NCBI GenBank assembly: GCA_002878135.1
Contig: PNIT01000176.1
Coordinates: forward strand, 1-35,032
Reading direction: 5' to 3'
DNA: 35,032 nucleotides
From: Candidatus Aciduliprofundum sp.
GTDB lineage: Archaea; Thermoplasmatota; Thermoplasmata; Thermoplasmatales; ARK-15
The translations under genes were made by a program, and so were the position numbers. Positions 17,810 through 26,815 of the stretch are shown here, piece by piece. The notes beneath the pieces are model-generated. The model had not been told where the DNA came from and searched no databases. It saw only the letters and a program-made list of their open reading frames with translations. How positions within the stretch are numbered: the first letter of the stretch is position 1; each line of letters begins with the position of its first letter.

Positions 17810-19011
17810 GTTACATATAGAAGTGCAAATACAACGGCATCTTTAACAAGGTTATCAATCTTGCAGTATTCATTGGGACTGTGTTCAACAGGATCCAGCG
17901 TTGACCATACAACAGCGGGAAATCCCCTTCTCCTCAGGATTGCTGCGCATGTGCCTCCACCTATACCCACCAGCTTTGGCTCTATGCCCCTCTTTTCCCT
18001 GAGTATCCTGAGCAGCTTCTGTACGATCTCAGAATTCCTATCGGTTGTTCCAGCACTATCCGCCCTCTGAACGATGGAAAAATCTATGGTTGCTCCTGTG
18101 TTCCTCTCTACCCTGGCACATATGTTTTTAACATCCTCAATTACACTATCTATGGAATACTGTGGAAGTATCCTGCAGTCAAAGTAGAACCTTTCCTTTC
18201 CAGGTATTGTGTTTATGTTCTGCACGTTCGCTTCCCTCTTTGTGGGTTCAAAGGTGGAGTATGGTGGTATGAATATATCATCCCTCGCATCATATTTTAC
18301 GTGCAATTCTTTATCTATTTCAACTGCAATTTCATTGGCTATCCTGTGCGCATTCAGGCTGAGATCGGGTCTTGAGCCATGGCCCTGCCTTCCATTGACT
18401 GTGATGGAGAACCAAAGAATACCCTTTTCAGATATCTCCACCTCTGTACCATCCTCATTCCCTGAATCTGGTACAAGGAATTCATCCCCATCACCGAATT
18501 TATAATTCCGTACAACATACTCAAGGCCCCATCTGCTTCCCATCTCCTCATCTGATGCGAATATGAGGCCAATGGAATTCCTTGGCCTAATGCCAGATAT
18601 CTTCACAGCCTTGAATGCGTAGAGGGCACCAACAAGTGACTGCCCATTATCCTCACTGCCTCGGCCATATATCTTACCATCCTTTATGTAGGGCTTGAAC
18701 GGATCCCCTTCCCAGAGGCTCCTGTCGCCCTCTGGCACAGTATCCATGTGGGCCACTATCCATATTGTCTTTTCCCTGTTCTCACCATAGATCCTTGCCA
18801 ATATGTTTGGCCTTATGATACCCCTGTCATCCCTGGCATCCACCCTTATTATCTCATCAGGTCCTATCTCCCTGAGCTTTTTCTCCAGAAAGTTTGCCCT
18901 ATCAAGCTCACCCTTGCCACCGGATTCAGGGCTTATTGCCACAATGGGTATCATCTCCATTAGCGTATTTACCATATCATCCTTCATGGATAGTACAATA
19001 TTTTCAATCAT
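17806..19011 (-). CDS. M20-family metallopeptidase
   Basis: IWIVAHMDTVPEG; IYGRGSEDNGQSLVGALYAFKA; FASDEEMGSRWG; IGGGTCAAILRRRGFPAVVWSTLDPVEHSPNEY. Confidence 0.88.
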   Translation of the reverse strand: MIENIVLSMKDDMVNTLMEMIPIVAISPESGGKGELDRANFLEKKLREIGPDEIIRVDARDDRGIIRPNILARIYGENREKTIWIVAHMDTVPEGDRSLWEGDPFKPYIKDGKIYGRGSEDNGQSLVGALYAFKAVKISGIRPRNSIGLIFASDEEMGSRWGLEYVVRNYKFGDGDEFLVPDSGNEDGTEVEISEKGILWFSITVNGRQGHGSRPDLSLNAHRIANEIAVEIDKELHVKYDARDDIFIPPYSTFEPTKREANVQNINTIPGKERFYFDCRILPQYSIDSVIEDVKNICARVERNTGATIDFSIVQRADSAGTTDRNSEIVQKLLRILREKRGIEPKLVGIGGGTCAAILRRRGFPAVVWSTLDPVEHSPNEYCKIDNLVKDAVVFALLYVT

Positions 19012-19195
19012 CCCTTTTCACCTCTGCAAGTTCAGGGAGGAGCATTGGAATGCCCTCCTCTATCCTGTATATCCTTCCGCACTTCCTGCATCTAAGAGTT
19101 CCTCTCCTGATATCACCATTGCCCTCGATCACGCTTAGATCGAACTCCCCGAGGCAGACGGGGCACCTCAGTATCTCAAGTGTTTCAGCTTTCAT
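19004..19195 (-). CDS. Trm112/UPF0434-like small zinc protein
   Basis: Preferred start MKAETLEILRCPVC at 19195; paired CPVC/CRKC with RIEEGIPMLLPE. Confidence 0.82.
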   Translation of the reverse strand: MKAETLEILRCPVCLGEFDLSVIEGNGDIRRGTLRCRKCGRIYRIEEGIPMLLPELAEVKRDD

Positions 19196-19199
19196 CTTA

Positions 19200-19574
19200 T
19201 TATGTAAGGAAATAGTTAGATGTACCAATTATGGCATAGAGCAGCCATATGGCATATATGATCGTGGCAATGGCTACTATCCAGAATATTATGTTTATTA
19301 GTTTTATTCTCTTAACTCCCATGTCAAGTATTATTCCCCTGAGACCATTGAGCGCATGGTATGTGACCGATATTATGAAGGCTATGTAGAAGGCCTGCCA
19401 CCACGGGTCCTGCAGCCTCTCAAGTATCTTCTGGAAAAGTATGTTATTTATGCCATACGCATGTGCTATTATGAGATGAACACCTAGGAAGAAGACCATG
19501 AAGACTGCTGTAACCATCTGGAATAGCCAGGCCAGGGGCTCCATGCTTTTCTTAACACTCTCATTGAATGCCAT
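19200..19574 (-). CDS. sdhD: succinate dehydrogenase membrane anchor subunit (SdhD-like)
   Basis: Three TM segments; YHALNGLRGIILDMG signature; adjacent to sdhC, sdhB and sdhA. Confidence 0.8.
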   Translation of the reverse strand: MAFNESVKKSMEPLAWLFQMVTAVFMVFFLGVHLIIAHAYGINNILFQKILERLQDPWWQAFYIAFIISVTYHALNGLRGIILDMGVKRIKLINIIFWIVAIATIIYAIWLLYAIIGTSNYFLT

Positions 19575-19964
19575 CTATGCTCCCCCCATGAAGCTTTCCA
19601 CAACAAAGTATGTTAGTATTAACCATCCTATAAGACCGAGGACCATCATTATCCAGAAGAATAGCTTCCTCTTCCTTGTTCCTATGCCAAACTCCTGGAC
19701 AACAAGTCTCACACCATTTGCACCATGGTAGAATATAACCAGGAATAGCAGTATATCAAGAACAACGAACGGAGGAGATTCGACAGTTGAAAGAAAATTC
19801 CTGTAAGCAATACCACCGTTGAGGAGCTGTGAGAGTGCTGTGAGATGCATGTAAAGGTAGAGAAGAATTACAAGCCCCGTCAATCTATGGAGAATGAAAG
19901 CTATGCCGCTCTGCAAATGCCTACCCTTTATGTTTATCCAGTTAAGTGAATCCTTGAAAGACAT
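19575..19964 (-). CDS. sdhC: succinate dehydrogenase cytochrome b556 subunit (SdhC-like)
   Basis: SGIAFILHRLTGLVILLYLYMHL and FYHGANGVRLVVQEFG. Confidence 0.87.
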   Translation of the reverse strand: MSFKDSLNWINIKGRHLQSGIAFILHRLTGLVILLYLYMHLTALSQLLNGGIAYRNFLSTVESPPFVVLDILLFLVIFYHGANGVRLVVQEFGIGTRKRKLFFWIMMVLGLIGWLILTYFVVESFMGGA

Positions 19965-20687
19965 CTATTCCTTCACCCCCAGATGTAAAAATTTCTTCAG
20001 TTCATAACCGGCAGCCTGTACCTTAAGCTTCTGTATTGCACCTGCCGGATCAATGTCCTTGGGGCATGCCTCGGAACATTCAGAGGAGAAGTGGCATCTC
20101 CAGCATCCCTCTGCATCGCTAACAACCGCCAGCCTAAGGTTTTTACCCTGGTCCCTGCTATCGGCATTGAACCTGTATGCCGCAGCAAGTGCTGCTGGGC
20201 CAAGATAGAAAGGATCGCTTACGGCCACCGGGCATGCGGCAAGGCACGCACCGCATTTTATACATAGTGTAAATTGCTTGTATTTTGCAAGCTGTTCAGG
20301 GGATTGAAGCAGCTGCCCCTCAGGATTATCCTTCCTTATGAGATATGGTTTCACACTCTCATGCTTCTTGAAGAAACCATCAAAATCAACCACAAGATCC
20401 CTTATCCAGGGATAGCCTGCCAGTGGTTCAAGTGTTATCACCTTCTTACCAATGGTTTTTATCTGTGTGGAGCATGCAGTTCTTGGAAAATTGTTAACCA
20501 TTACTGCACAGGATCCGCACACCTCCATCCTGCATGATGCCCTGAAGGAGAGTGTTCTGTCAATGTTATCCCTTATGTAATAGAGGGCATCCAGTATAGT
20601 GGTACCATTCTCCACTGGCACCTCATAATCCCTGTATTCCCATTTTTCTGGCGTACCCTTCTTTATCCTAAAGATTACCTTATCCAT
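19965..20687 (-). CDS. sdhB: succinate dehydrogenase/fumarate reductase iron-sulfur subunit
   Basis: SCRMEVCGSCAVMVNNFPRTAC (2Fe-2S), CIKCGACLAACPV, CHFSSECSEACPKDIDPAGAI. Confidence 0.96.
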   Translation of the reverse strand: MDKVIFRIKKGTPEKWEYRDYEVPVENGTTILDALYYIRDNIDRTLSFRASCRMEVCGSCAVMVNNFPRTACSTQIKTIGKKVITLEPLAGYPWIRDLVVDFDGFFKKHESVKPYLIRKDNPEGQLLQSPEQLAKYKQFTLCIKCGACLAACPVAVSDPFYLGPAALAAAYRFNADSRDQGKNLRLAVVSDAEGCWRCHFSSECSEACPKDIDPAGAIQKLKVQAAGYELKKFLHLGVKE

Positions 20688-20696
20688 ATGATCACC

Positions 20697-22397
20697 TCAG
20701 TACTTCCTTTCCTCCGGTTTCCATTTTGTTACCCTTACAGGTATGTAGCTGAGCTGTATCTCCCCATTGACCTTCTGTGCAATTGTATGTTTCATCCAGT
20801 TCACATCATCCCTCTTTGGATAATCTGTTCTATAGTGAGCACCCCTGCTTTCCTTCCTCGCAATTGCTCCAAGTATTACCACCTCCGCCACCTCCAGTAA
20901 GTTATCAAGCTCAAGGTAAGTGAACAGGTTTGTGTTGTATTCCATCACCCTGTCCTCCACATATACATTCCTGAACCTCTCCTGGAGTGATTTAACAATC
21001 TTCAGTGCGTCAAGGAGATCCTTCTCATTCCTGAATATGCCCACCTTCTCCTGCATGGTGTTGTTAAGTTCTCTCCTCAGAAGTGGGACTGTTTCATCAC
21101 CCCTCTTCTTGAAAGCCTCAACATAGATCCTGTTCTCCTCCGCCTTCACCTTCTCCATGTCTATGTCGTTCATCCTTGCATTCTTAACATATAGTGCCGC
21201 ATTCCTTCCGGAAATGTCACCGAAAACAAGGCACTCTGCAGTTGAATTTGATCCAAGCCTGTTTGCACCATGTATGCTTATGCATGAGGCCTCACCTGCT
21301 GTGAATATTCCCTTTACCGGTGTGCTTGTATCATTATCCGCATGTATTCCACCCATGGTGTAATGTGCAGCAGGCCTAACAGGCAATGGTTCATCCTTTG
21401 GATCTATTCCATTGAATTTAATTGCAATATCCCTTATGGCGGGTAATCTTTCCCTTATCTTTGCATCACCCAGGTGCCTCAGGTCAAGGAGCAGGTAGGG
21501 TCCCCATGGACCTGTAAAGCCCCTGCCCTCCTGTATCTCCCACATCATGGATCTTGAAACAACATCCCTGGGTGCAAGTTCCATCTTCTGCGGTGCATAT
21601 TTCTGCATGAACCTTTCATTCTTGTTGTTGAGGAGATATCCTCCCTCACCCCTTGCACCCTCGGTTATGAGTATGCCGGATGGTACTATACCAGTGGGGT
21701 GGAACTGAATGAACTCCATGTCCTTCAGCTGCATGCCTGCCTTCAGTGCCATTGCAGCACCATCACCTGTGACCGTATGTGAATATGTGGTGAATGAGTA
21801 TAGCCTCCCCAGGCCTCCGGTGGCAATTATCAGGGCCTTTCCCCTGAAGAGAACAAATTCACCATTCTTCATGTTTATGGCGGTGAGTCCTGAGAATCCC
21901 TCCTTATTTATTATGAAGGATGTTACGAAATACTCCTGGTACCTCTCTATGTTTTCATAGAAAAGCATCCTCTCATAGAGGGTATGAAGCGCATGAAAAC
22001 CTGTCCTGTCTGCAGCGTATGTTGCCCTGGGGAAGCTGTGACCACCGAATGGTCTCTGTGCAATCCTTCCATCGGGTAACCTGCTCCAGGGACATCCCCA
22101 GTGATCAAGGTCAAGAATCTCCTTGGGCATTGTCCTTACGAATATTTCAACGGCATCCTGATCCGCAAGGTAATCGCTACCCTTTATAGTATCGTAAGCG
22201 TGTAAATCATAGCTATCACCCTCATAAAGAACGGCTGCTGTACCTCCCTCTGCCGCTACAGAATGGGATCTGAGGAAAAATAGCTTTGATATGACTGCAA
22301 TCTTTATGTTCTTATCTGTTTCGGCAGCGGATATTGCTGCCCTGAGTCCCGCGAGACCTGCACCAAGTATCAATAAATCTGCCTCAATCTTCTCCAT
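20697..22397 (-). CDS. sdhA: succinate dehydrogenase/fumarate reductase flavoprotein subunit
   Basis: LILGAGLAGLRAAISA; RSHSVAAEGGTAAVL; FIQFHPTGI; TEGARGEGGYLLN; AAHYTMGGI; GEASCISIHGANRLGSNSTAECLVFG. Confidence 0.97.
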   Translation of the reverse strand: MEKIEADLLILGAGLAGLRAAISAAETDKNIKIAVISKLFFLRSHSVAAEGGTAAVLYEGDSYDLHAYDTIKGSDYLADQDAVEIFVRTMPKEILDLDHWGCPWSRLPDGRIAQRPFGGHSFPRATYAADRTGFHALHTLYERMLFYENIERYQEYFVTSFIINKEGFSGLTAINMKNGEFVLFRGKALIIATGGLGRLYSFTTYSHTVTGDGAAMALKAGMQLKDMEFIQFHPTGIVPSGILITEGARGEGGYLLNNKNERFMQKYAPQKMELAPRDVVSRSMMWEIQEGRGFTGPWGPYLLLDLRHLGDAKIRERLPAIRDIAIKFNGIDPKDEPLPVRPAAHYTMGGIHADNDTSTPVKGIFTAGEASCISIHGANRLGSNSTAECLVFGDISGRNAALYVKNARMNDIDMEKVKAEENRIYVEAFKKRGDETVPLLRRELNNTMQEKVGIFRNEKDLLDALKIVKSLQERFRNVYVEDRVMEYNTNLFTYLELDNLLEVAEVVILGAIARKESRGAHYRTDYPKRDDVNWMKHTIAQKVNGEIQLSYIPVRVTKWKPEERKY

Positions 22398-22461
22398 GGG
22401 ATCTACCTCTTTAAATTCAATGATACCTCTATTGAAACTCCATATTTAAAAGATTCGAAAT

Positions 22462-23313
22462 CTATTCCTCAAATTCAAGATCCATCTCCCTGCTACCCTG
22501 CTTGTATAGATCCTTCCTGTGTGCCTCCAACATGTTTATTTCCTCATTGTTCATCTCCGCGTATGTGAAGATATTACCATTTTTATAAACATCCCCCAGC
22601 CTTTCCCTGTAGCTAAGGTCCCTGAGCAGATGGTGATCAAGAACCACTCTATCTATCTCTTTTGATATTTTTTTCAGGTTTTCAATGCTCCTCTCGAGAT
22701 CCCTCTGGGAGAATCTGTAGCCAAGGAAATATGTTGGTGGTCCATCAATGATGGCCAGATCAGGATTCTCATTTATTATGTAATCTGCAACGGATTCAAC
22801 AATCGGCCCTTCAACATCTGAAGAAAATAGTACCTTACCATTCCTTTCCACTGTTACTGAGAATACGAAACCCAGTTTCGATTTCTCATCCCCGTGATGG
22901 AATGGGGGTGAAATCTTTATCCTTGTTCCTGAGATATCAAATGTGTTTGAGTCACCTATCTCATATTTTTTTATCCTGTTTATGAAATACTCAGCCCTTA
23001 TCCTCTGGCTCCTGTTTATGTTTTTCTCTGGATTCTTAATTATTAGCCTCTTGTTGTCATAAAAATTCCCCTCAGGGTCATAGTGATCATAGTGGTAATG
23101 AGTGATAATTATTATGTCCGAAGCTTCTGCAAGTGAATTTATTTTCTTCTTGCACTCCTGGAGCTTCCTGTACTCAATCTCCGTTGGTCTCAGGCCATAC
23201 CTGTAAGGTCCAAGCGATGCCGATGGATCTATGGATATCTTGATGCCAGAATCTATGAAAATTGCCATGGACCTCACACCCTGTGAATCTGAACAAATAA
23301 ACCTGAGATCCAT
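22462..23313 (-). CDS. metallo-beta-lactamase-fold protein, UPF0282-like
   Basis: FICSDSQGVRSMAIFIDSG; IDPSASLGPYRYGLRPTEIEYRKL; IIITHYHYDHYDP; FSSDVEGP; VVLDHHLLRDLSYRERL. Confidence 0.9.
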   Translation of the reverse strand: MDLRFICSDSQGVRSMAIFIDSGIKISIDPSASLGPYRYGLRPTEIEYRKLQECKKKINSLAEASDIIIITHYHYDHYDPEGNFYDNKRLIIKNPEKNINRSQRIRAEYFINRIKKYEIGDSNTFDISGTRIKISPPFHHGDEKSKLGFVFSVTVERNGKVLFSSDVEGPIVESVADYIINENPDLAIIDGPPTYFLGYRFSQRDLERSIENLKKISKEIDRVVLDHHLLRDLSYRERLGDVYKNGNIFTYAEMNNEEINMLEAHRKDLYKQGSREMDLEFEE

Positions 23314-23379
23314 ATTTCACAATATGATCTCTTTTATTTACTTTTTTGGGGGAATTTTAAATAACCTGAAATTTTAAGG

Positions 23380-24921
23380 GTGAGTATGCAGGTAACAAGA
23401 TCCGAAATAAGGGCACATAAAAGGAAGATCTACATCTCCGTTCTGAGGTTTCTCCTGATAATAAGGAAGATCCATAGATATTCAAAGAAGGGCAGGAGTG
23501 AAAAGGTGAGGAAGCTTGCGGAGAAGAATGTTGAAATATTCTACAGGCTGGGCCCTACATTCATAAAATTTGGGCAGGCCCTTTCATCCAGGGGTGACAT
23601 GTTCCCCCAGGAGTACATAGACAAGATGTCGGAGCTACAGGATATTGTTCCACCAGCTCCATTCGAGGAGATAAGGAAGGAGATAGAGGAGGAGTACGGA
23701 AGACCACTGGAGTCCGTCTTTGAAGAATTTGAAAGTGAACCAATCTTTTCAGCAAGCCTTGGACAGGTTCATCTGGCAAAGCTCAATGGAAGGAGGATAG
23801 TTGTTAAGGTCCTCAGGCCGGGGATAAGGAGGAGGGTGGAACTTGACCTGGGTGCAATAAAGAGCATGAAGTTTCTTTTTAAGGTCCTGATGGGCGATGA
23901 ATTCTACTTCATGGCACAGAGGATGATATCAACATTTGAAAGGAGCATATACGACGAGATGGATTATAGAAAGGAGGCAAGGAACCTTCTTGAGATATCT
24001 GGAAATCTTTACTCAAGGGAAAAGGACCTGAGGATACCAGGCATATACTTGGATCTTGTGAGGGAAAAGGTTCTACCAATGGAGTACATACCCGGAATTA
24101 AGATAACGGATGTTGAAAAACTCAAGGAGAAGGGATTTGACCTGAAATCACTTGCATCCAGGGTGGTCGAGGTATTCACCACCATGGTTATTAAGGATAA
24201 TGTTTTCCATGCCGACCCACATCCAGGTAACATATATGTGGATGAGGATGGGTCTCTGATACTCTACGATTTTGGTATGGTGGGAAGACTGGATAAAAAG
24301 ACGAGAAGGAACCTATTCCTTCTCTACAATGCCCTCATATCCAAGGATCCTGATATGATAATAGATGCCATGATAAGGCTCGATGCCCTTGATCCTTACG
24401 CTGACAGGTATGTTATAAAGAAGGGAATTGCTCTTGCCCTGAGGTCACTTGAGGGGCAGCAGGTAAGCGAATACGAAGTAAGGGAGCTAGTAAACTTTGC
24501 AAATAGGATATTCTATGAGTTTCCATTCAGGCTTCCGGATAACCTGGCACTATTCATAAGAATGTACGTTCTCATGGAGGGTGTTGCCCTTACCCTGGAT
24601 CCTGAGTTCAATATGCTCGCCACTGTTGGAAGGATACTCGATTCACCTGGAATGAGGAGGGAGCTCATAACTAGTACATTATCATCAGAGTTTGAATCAA
24701 TTGTTTCAAATTACAGGGCAATTATGAGGATAATACCAAAGCTTGATGATTATCTCGACATGCAATCTAACTATAAAAGGGAGGATAAAAAGATCTATGA
24801 TTATATGATTCCTGGTTCGATACTGGTTGGAAGCTCAATACTTGCTCTGAGCTATCCCCTGATTTCTGCCGTGGGATTCACTTTATCTGCTTTACTCTTC
24901 ATCTATTTTTACTTTAAATGA
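23380..24921 (+). CDS. ABC1/UbiB-family atypical kinase with C-terminal transmembrane region
   Basis: FIKFGQALSSRGDMFPQEYIDKMSELQD; FSASLGQVHLAKLNGRRIVVKVLRPGI; VFHADPHPGNIYVDEDGSLILYDFGMVG; hydrophobic C-terminal hairpin. Confidence 0.94.
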   Translation: MSMQVTRSEIRAHKRKIYISVLRFLLIIRKIHRYSKKGRSEKVRKLAEKNVEIFYRLGPTFIKFGQALSSRGDMFPQEYIDKMSELQDIVPPAPFEEIRKEIEEEYGRPLESVFEEFESEPIFSASLGQVHLAKLNGRRIVVKVLRPGIRRRVELDLGAIKSMKFLFKVLMGDEFYFMAQRMISTFERSIYDEMDYRKEARNLLEISGNLYSREKDLRIPGIYLDLVREKVLPMEYIPGIKITDVEKLKEKGFDLKSLASRVVEVFTTMVIKDNVFHADPHPGNIYVDEDGSLILYDFGMVGRLDKKTRRNLFLLYNALISKDPDMIIDAMIRLDALDPYADRYVIKKGIALALRSLEGQQVSEYEVRELVNFANRIFYEFPFRLPDNLALFIRMYVLMEGVALTLDPEFNMLATVGRILDSPGMRRELITSTLSSEFESIVSNYRAIMRIIPKLDDYLDMQSNYKREDKKIYDYMIPGSILVGSSILALSYPLISAVGFTLSALLFIYFYFK

Positions 24922-25320
24922 TCATTCCACCTTTATCTTTGAAGCCTTTCCTATTGGAACAGTCACAGTCAAAACTCCATTCTCATACTTTGATGTTGCT
25001 TTTTCCTCCTCAACATTCACGGGTAATAATATTCTCTTATAGAATCTCTCAGGTCTCTGCCTCACATGTACAAGTGATTTTTCACCGTAATCTATCTTCC
25101 TGTTCACCTGTATCTTGAGGTATGCGGAGCTGATCTCCACGTTTATGTCCTCTTTCCTTAGACCTGGCAGGTCAGCGGTGATTACAAGATTGTTGTCTAT
25201 CTCCACTATATCCACTGGAGGTAGCACCGATTCAAAAAATCCCTTTCTCCTTTCAGCCATCAATTTCTCCACATCGTTTTTAATATCCTCCGTGAAGAAT
25301 TTTAGCCAAGTTTCCACCAT
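24922..25320 (-). CDS. small heat shock protein, Hsp20/alpha-crystallin family
   Basis: VDIVEIDNNLVITADLPGLRKEDINVEISSAYLKIQV...FYKRILLPVNVEEEKATSKYENGVLTVTVPI. Confidence 0.95.
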   Translation of the reverse strand: MVETWLKFFTEDIKNDVEKLMAERRKGFFESVLPPVDIVEIDNNLVITADLPGLRKEDINVEISSAYLKIQVNRKIDYGEKSLVHVRQRPERFYKRILLPVNVEEEKATSKYENGVLTVTVPIGKASKIKVE

Positions 25321-25668
25321 CTTATATCACCTATAAATTATAAGATGGTTTACTTAATTAATTTTTTGTTATAATTTTTGCCAATTTTATCAGGAATAAA
25401 CAGGTAAAAATCCTCTCAGAAAGATTAATTCTTCATAATTTTCCTTTATTTCTCTTTTAAATTAAAGACATTAAAAAAGATTAAAAGGATGATGTTAAAT
25501 AGAGTTCATAGATTAAAGATTTCTTAAAAAGCCCGTATTTACTAATGAATTAAAGTACCCGAAGAATTTAAGATGTAATTCTCATCGCTATGGAATTTTT
25601 TTTTTGGGATCACGATTTCTGTGCACTGGTAATTATTTATATCAGAAACATTTTATGGGGTATATATA

Positions 25669-26715
25669 ATGGAAACAGTTAATAGAAAACCGTACATATC
25701 GGTGATAATAACTGCCCATAACAGGAAGGAATTTCTTAAGGAAGCCATTCAGTCTGCATTAAATCAAACACTTGAAAGATCAAACTATGAGATCCTGGTA
25801 ATCAAGAATTTTAAGGATGAAGAGATAGACAGAATTATAGAGCAAAATGGTATAAGAAACATATTCACCAGGGATGAAAGCACGATAGGGGAAGATCTTG
25901 CACTAGGAATTGAGAAATCGGAGGGGGATGTCTTATGTTTTCTGGATGATGATCTATTTTTCCCTGAAAAATTGCAGACTGTTTTTAATAAATTTAAGAA
26001 ATACGATGAATTATCCTATTTCCATAATGGTGCATACTTCATAGATGAAAAAGGGAATTCCATAAAATTCTGGATAGAAGAACTGGACCAAGATTTAGTC
26101 TTTAAAGAAATCAAAAGTCTTGATCAACTATTAAAATTAATTGGTTATGGACTTTTCTTCAATATGAGCAGTATCAGTGTGAAAAAAAATAAAATTTCTC
26201 CATATCTGAATGAATTAAAATTAATTTCAACGAATCCTGATGTTTTTATGTTTTTTATATCAGTTTATCAAGAACCTAGGATGTTTATTCTCTCAAGAGA
26301 AAAATTGACGAAATACAGGGTGCATCAAAGTTCTTCAGTCTTCATTGGCACGGATGAAAAAGATTTAGCAAGAAATAAAATAGAATTCTGGTACAAGTCA
26401 ATCAGGAGTAATGGAATAATCTATGAAATAATAAAAAAGGATAAGTTCTTAGCACCTATAATTGATTATCATATAATTAAAAATAAATTTTTCATTCATT
26501 TATATGGAGAAAGAATTAATATTTCAATTATAGAAATTTTTAAATATATAAATTATGCAATTAAAGAAAAAGATTTGAAAGAATACATTGATGCCTTCTA
26601 TCACATATCCCTGATTTTACTGTCAAAGATCTTTTATGAAAAGATTGTTATTTACTATAGAAGAAGAAATTTTATGTATCTTAAAAGAAAATATGAATAT
26701 TATATTAATAAATAG
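25669..26715 (+). CDS. family 2 glycosyltransferase
   Basis: KPYISVIITAHNRKEFLKEAIQSALNQTLERSNYEILVI; GDVLCFLDDDLFFPEKL. Confidence 0.88.
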   Translation: METVNRKPYISVIITAHNRKEFLKEAIQSALNQTLERSNYEILVIKNFKDEEIDRIIEQNGIRNIFTRDESTIGEDLALGIEKSEGDVLCFLDDDLFFPEKLQTVFNKFKKYDELSYFHNGAYFIDEKGNSIKFWIEELDQDLVFKEIKSLDQLLKLIGYGLFFNMSSISVKKNKISPYLNELKLISTNPDVFMFFISVYQEPRMFILSREKLTKYRVHQSSSVFIGTDEKDLARNKIEFWYKSIRSNGIIYEIIKKDKFLAPIIDYHIIKNKFFIHLYGERINISIIEIFKYINYAIKEKDLKEYIDAFYHISLILLSKIFYEKIVIYYRRRNFMYLKRKYEYYINK

Positions 26716-26815
26716 GGGTGTATATTTAAAAATCTCGGGAATCAAAGTAAAATTTCTCAGAAGGGTGTAATGAAAAATTATATCTACAATTAAGGAATTC
26801 ACTTATTAAGGTGAT

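Noticed and set aside
19965-20687. Possible S3 cluster conversion in SdhB (extra Cys in CWRCHFSSEC)
   Set aside because: Counting from the conserved CP, the canonical three S3 Cys are in place and the position whose Cys would favour a 4Fe-4S cluster is Ser; the extra Cys lies three residues upstream, so no clear cluster conversion is supported.
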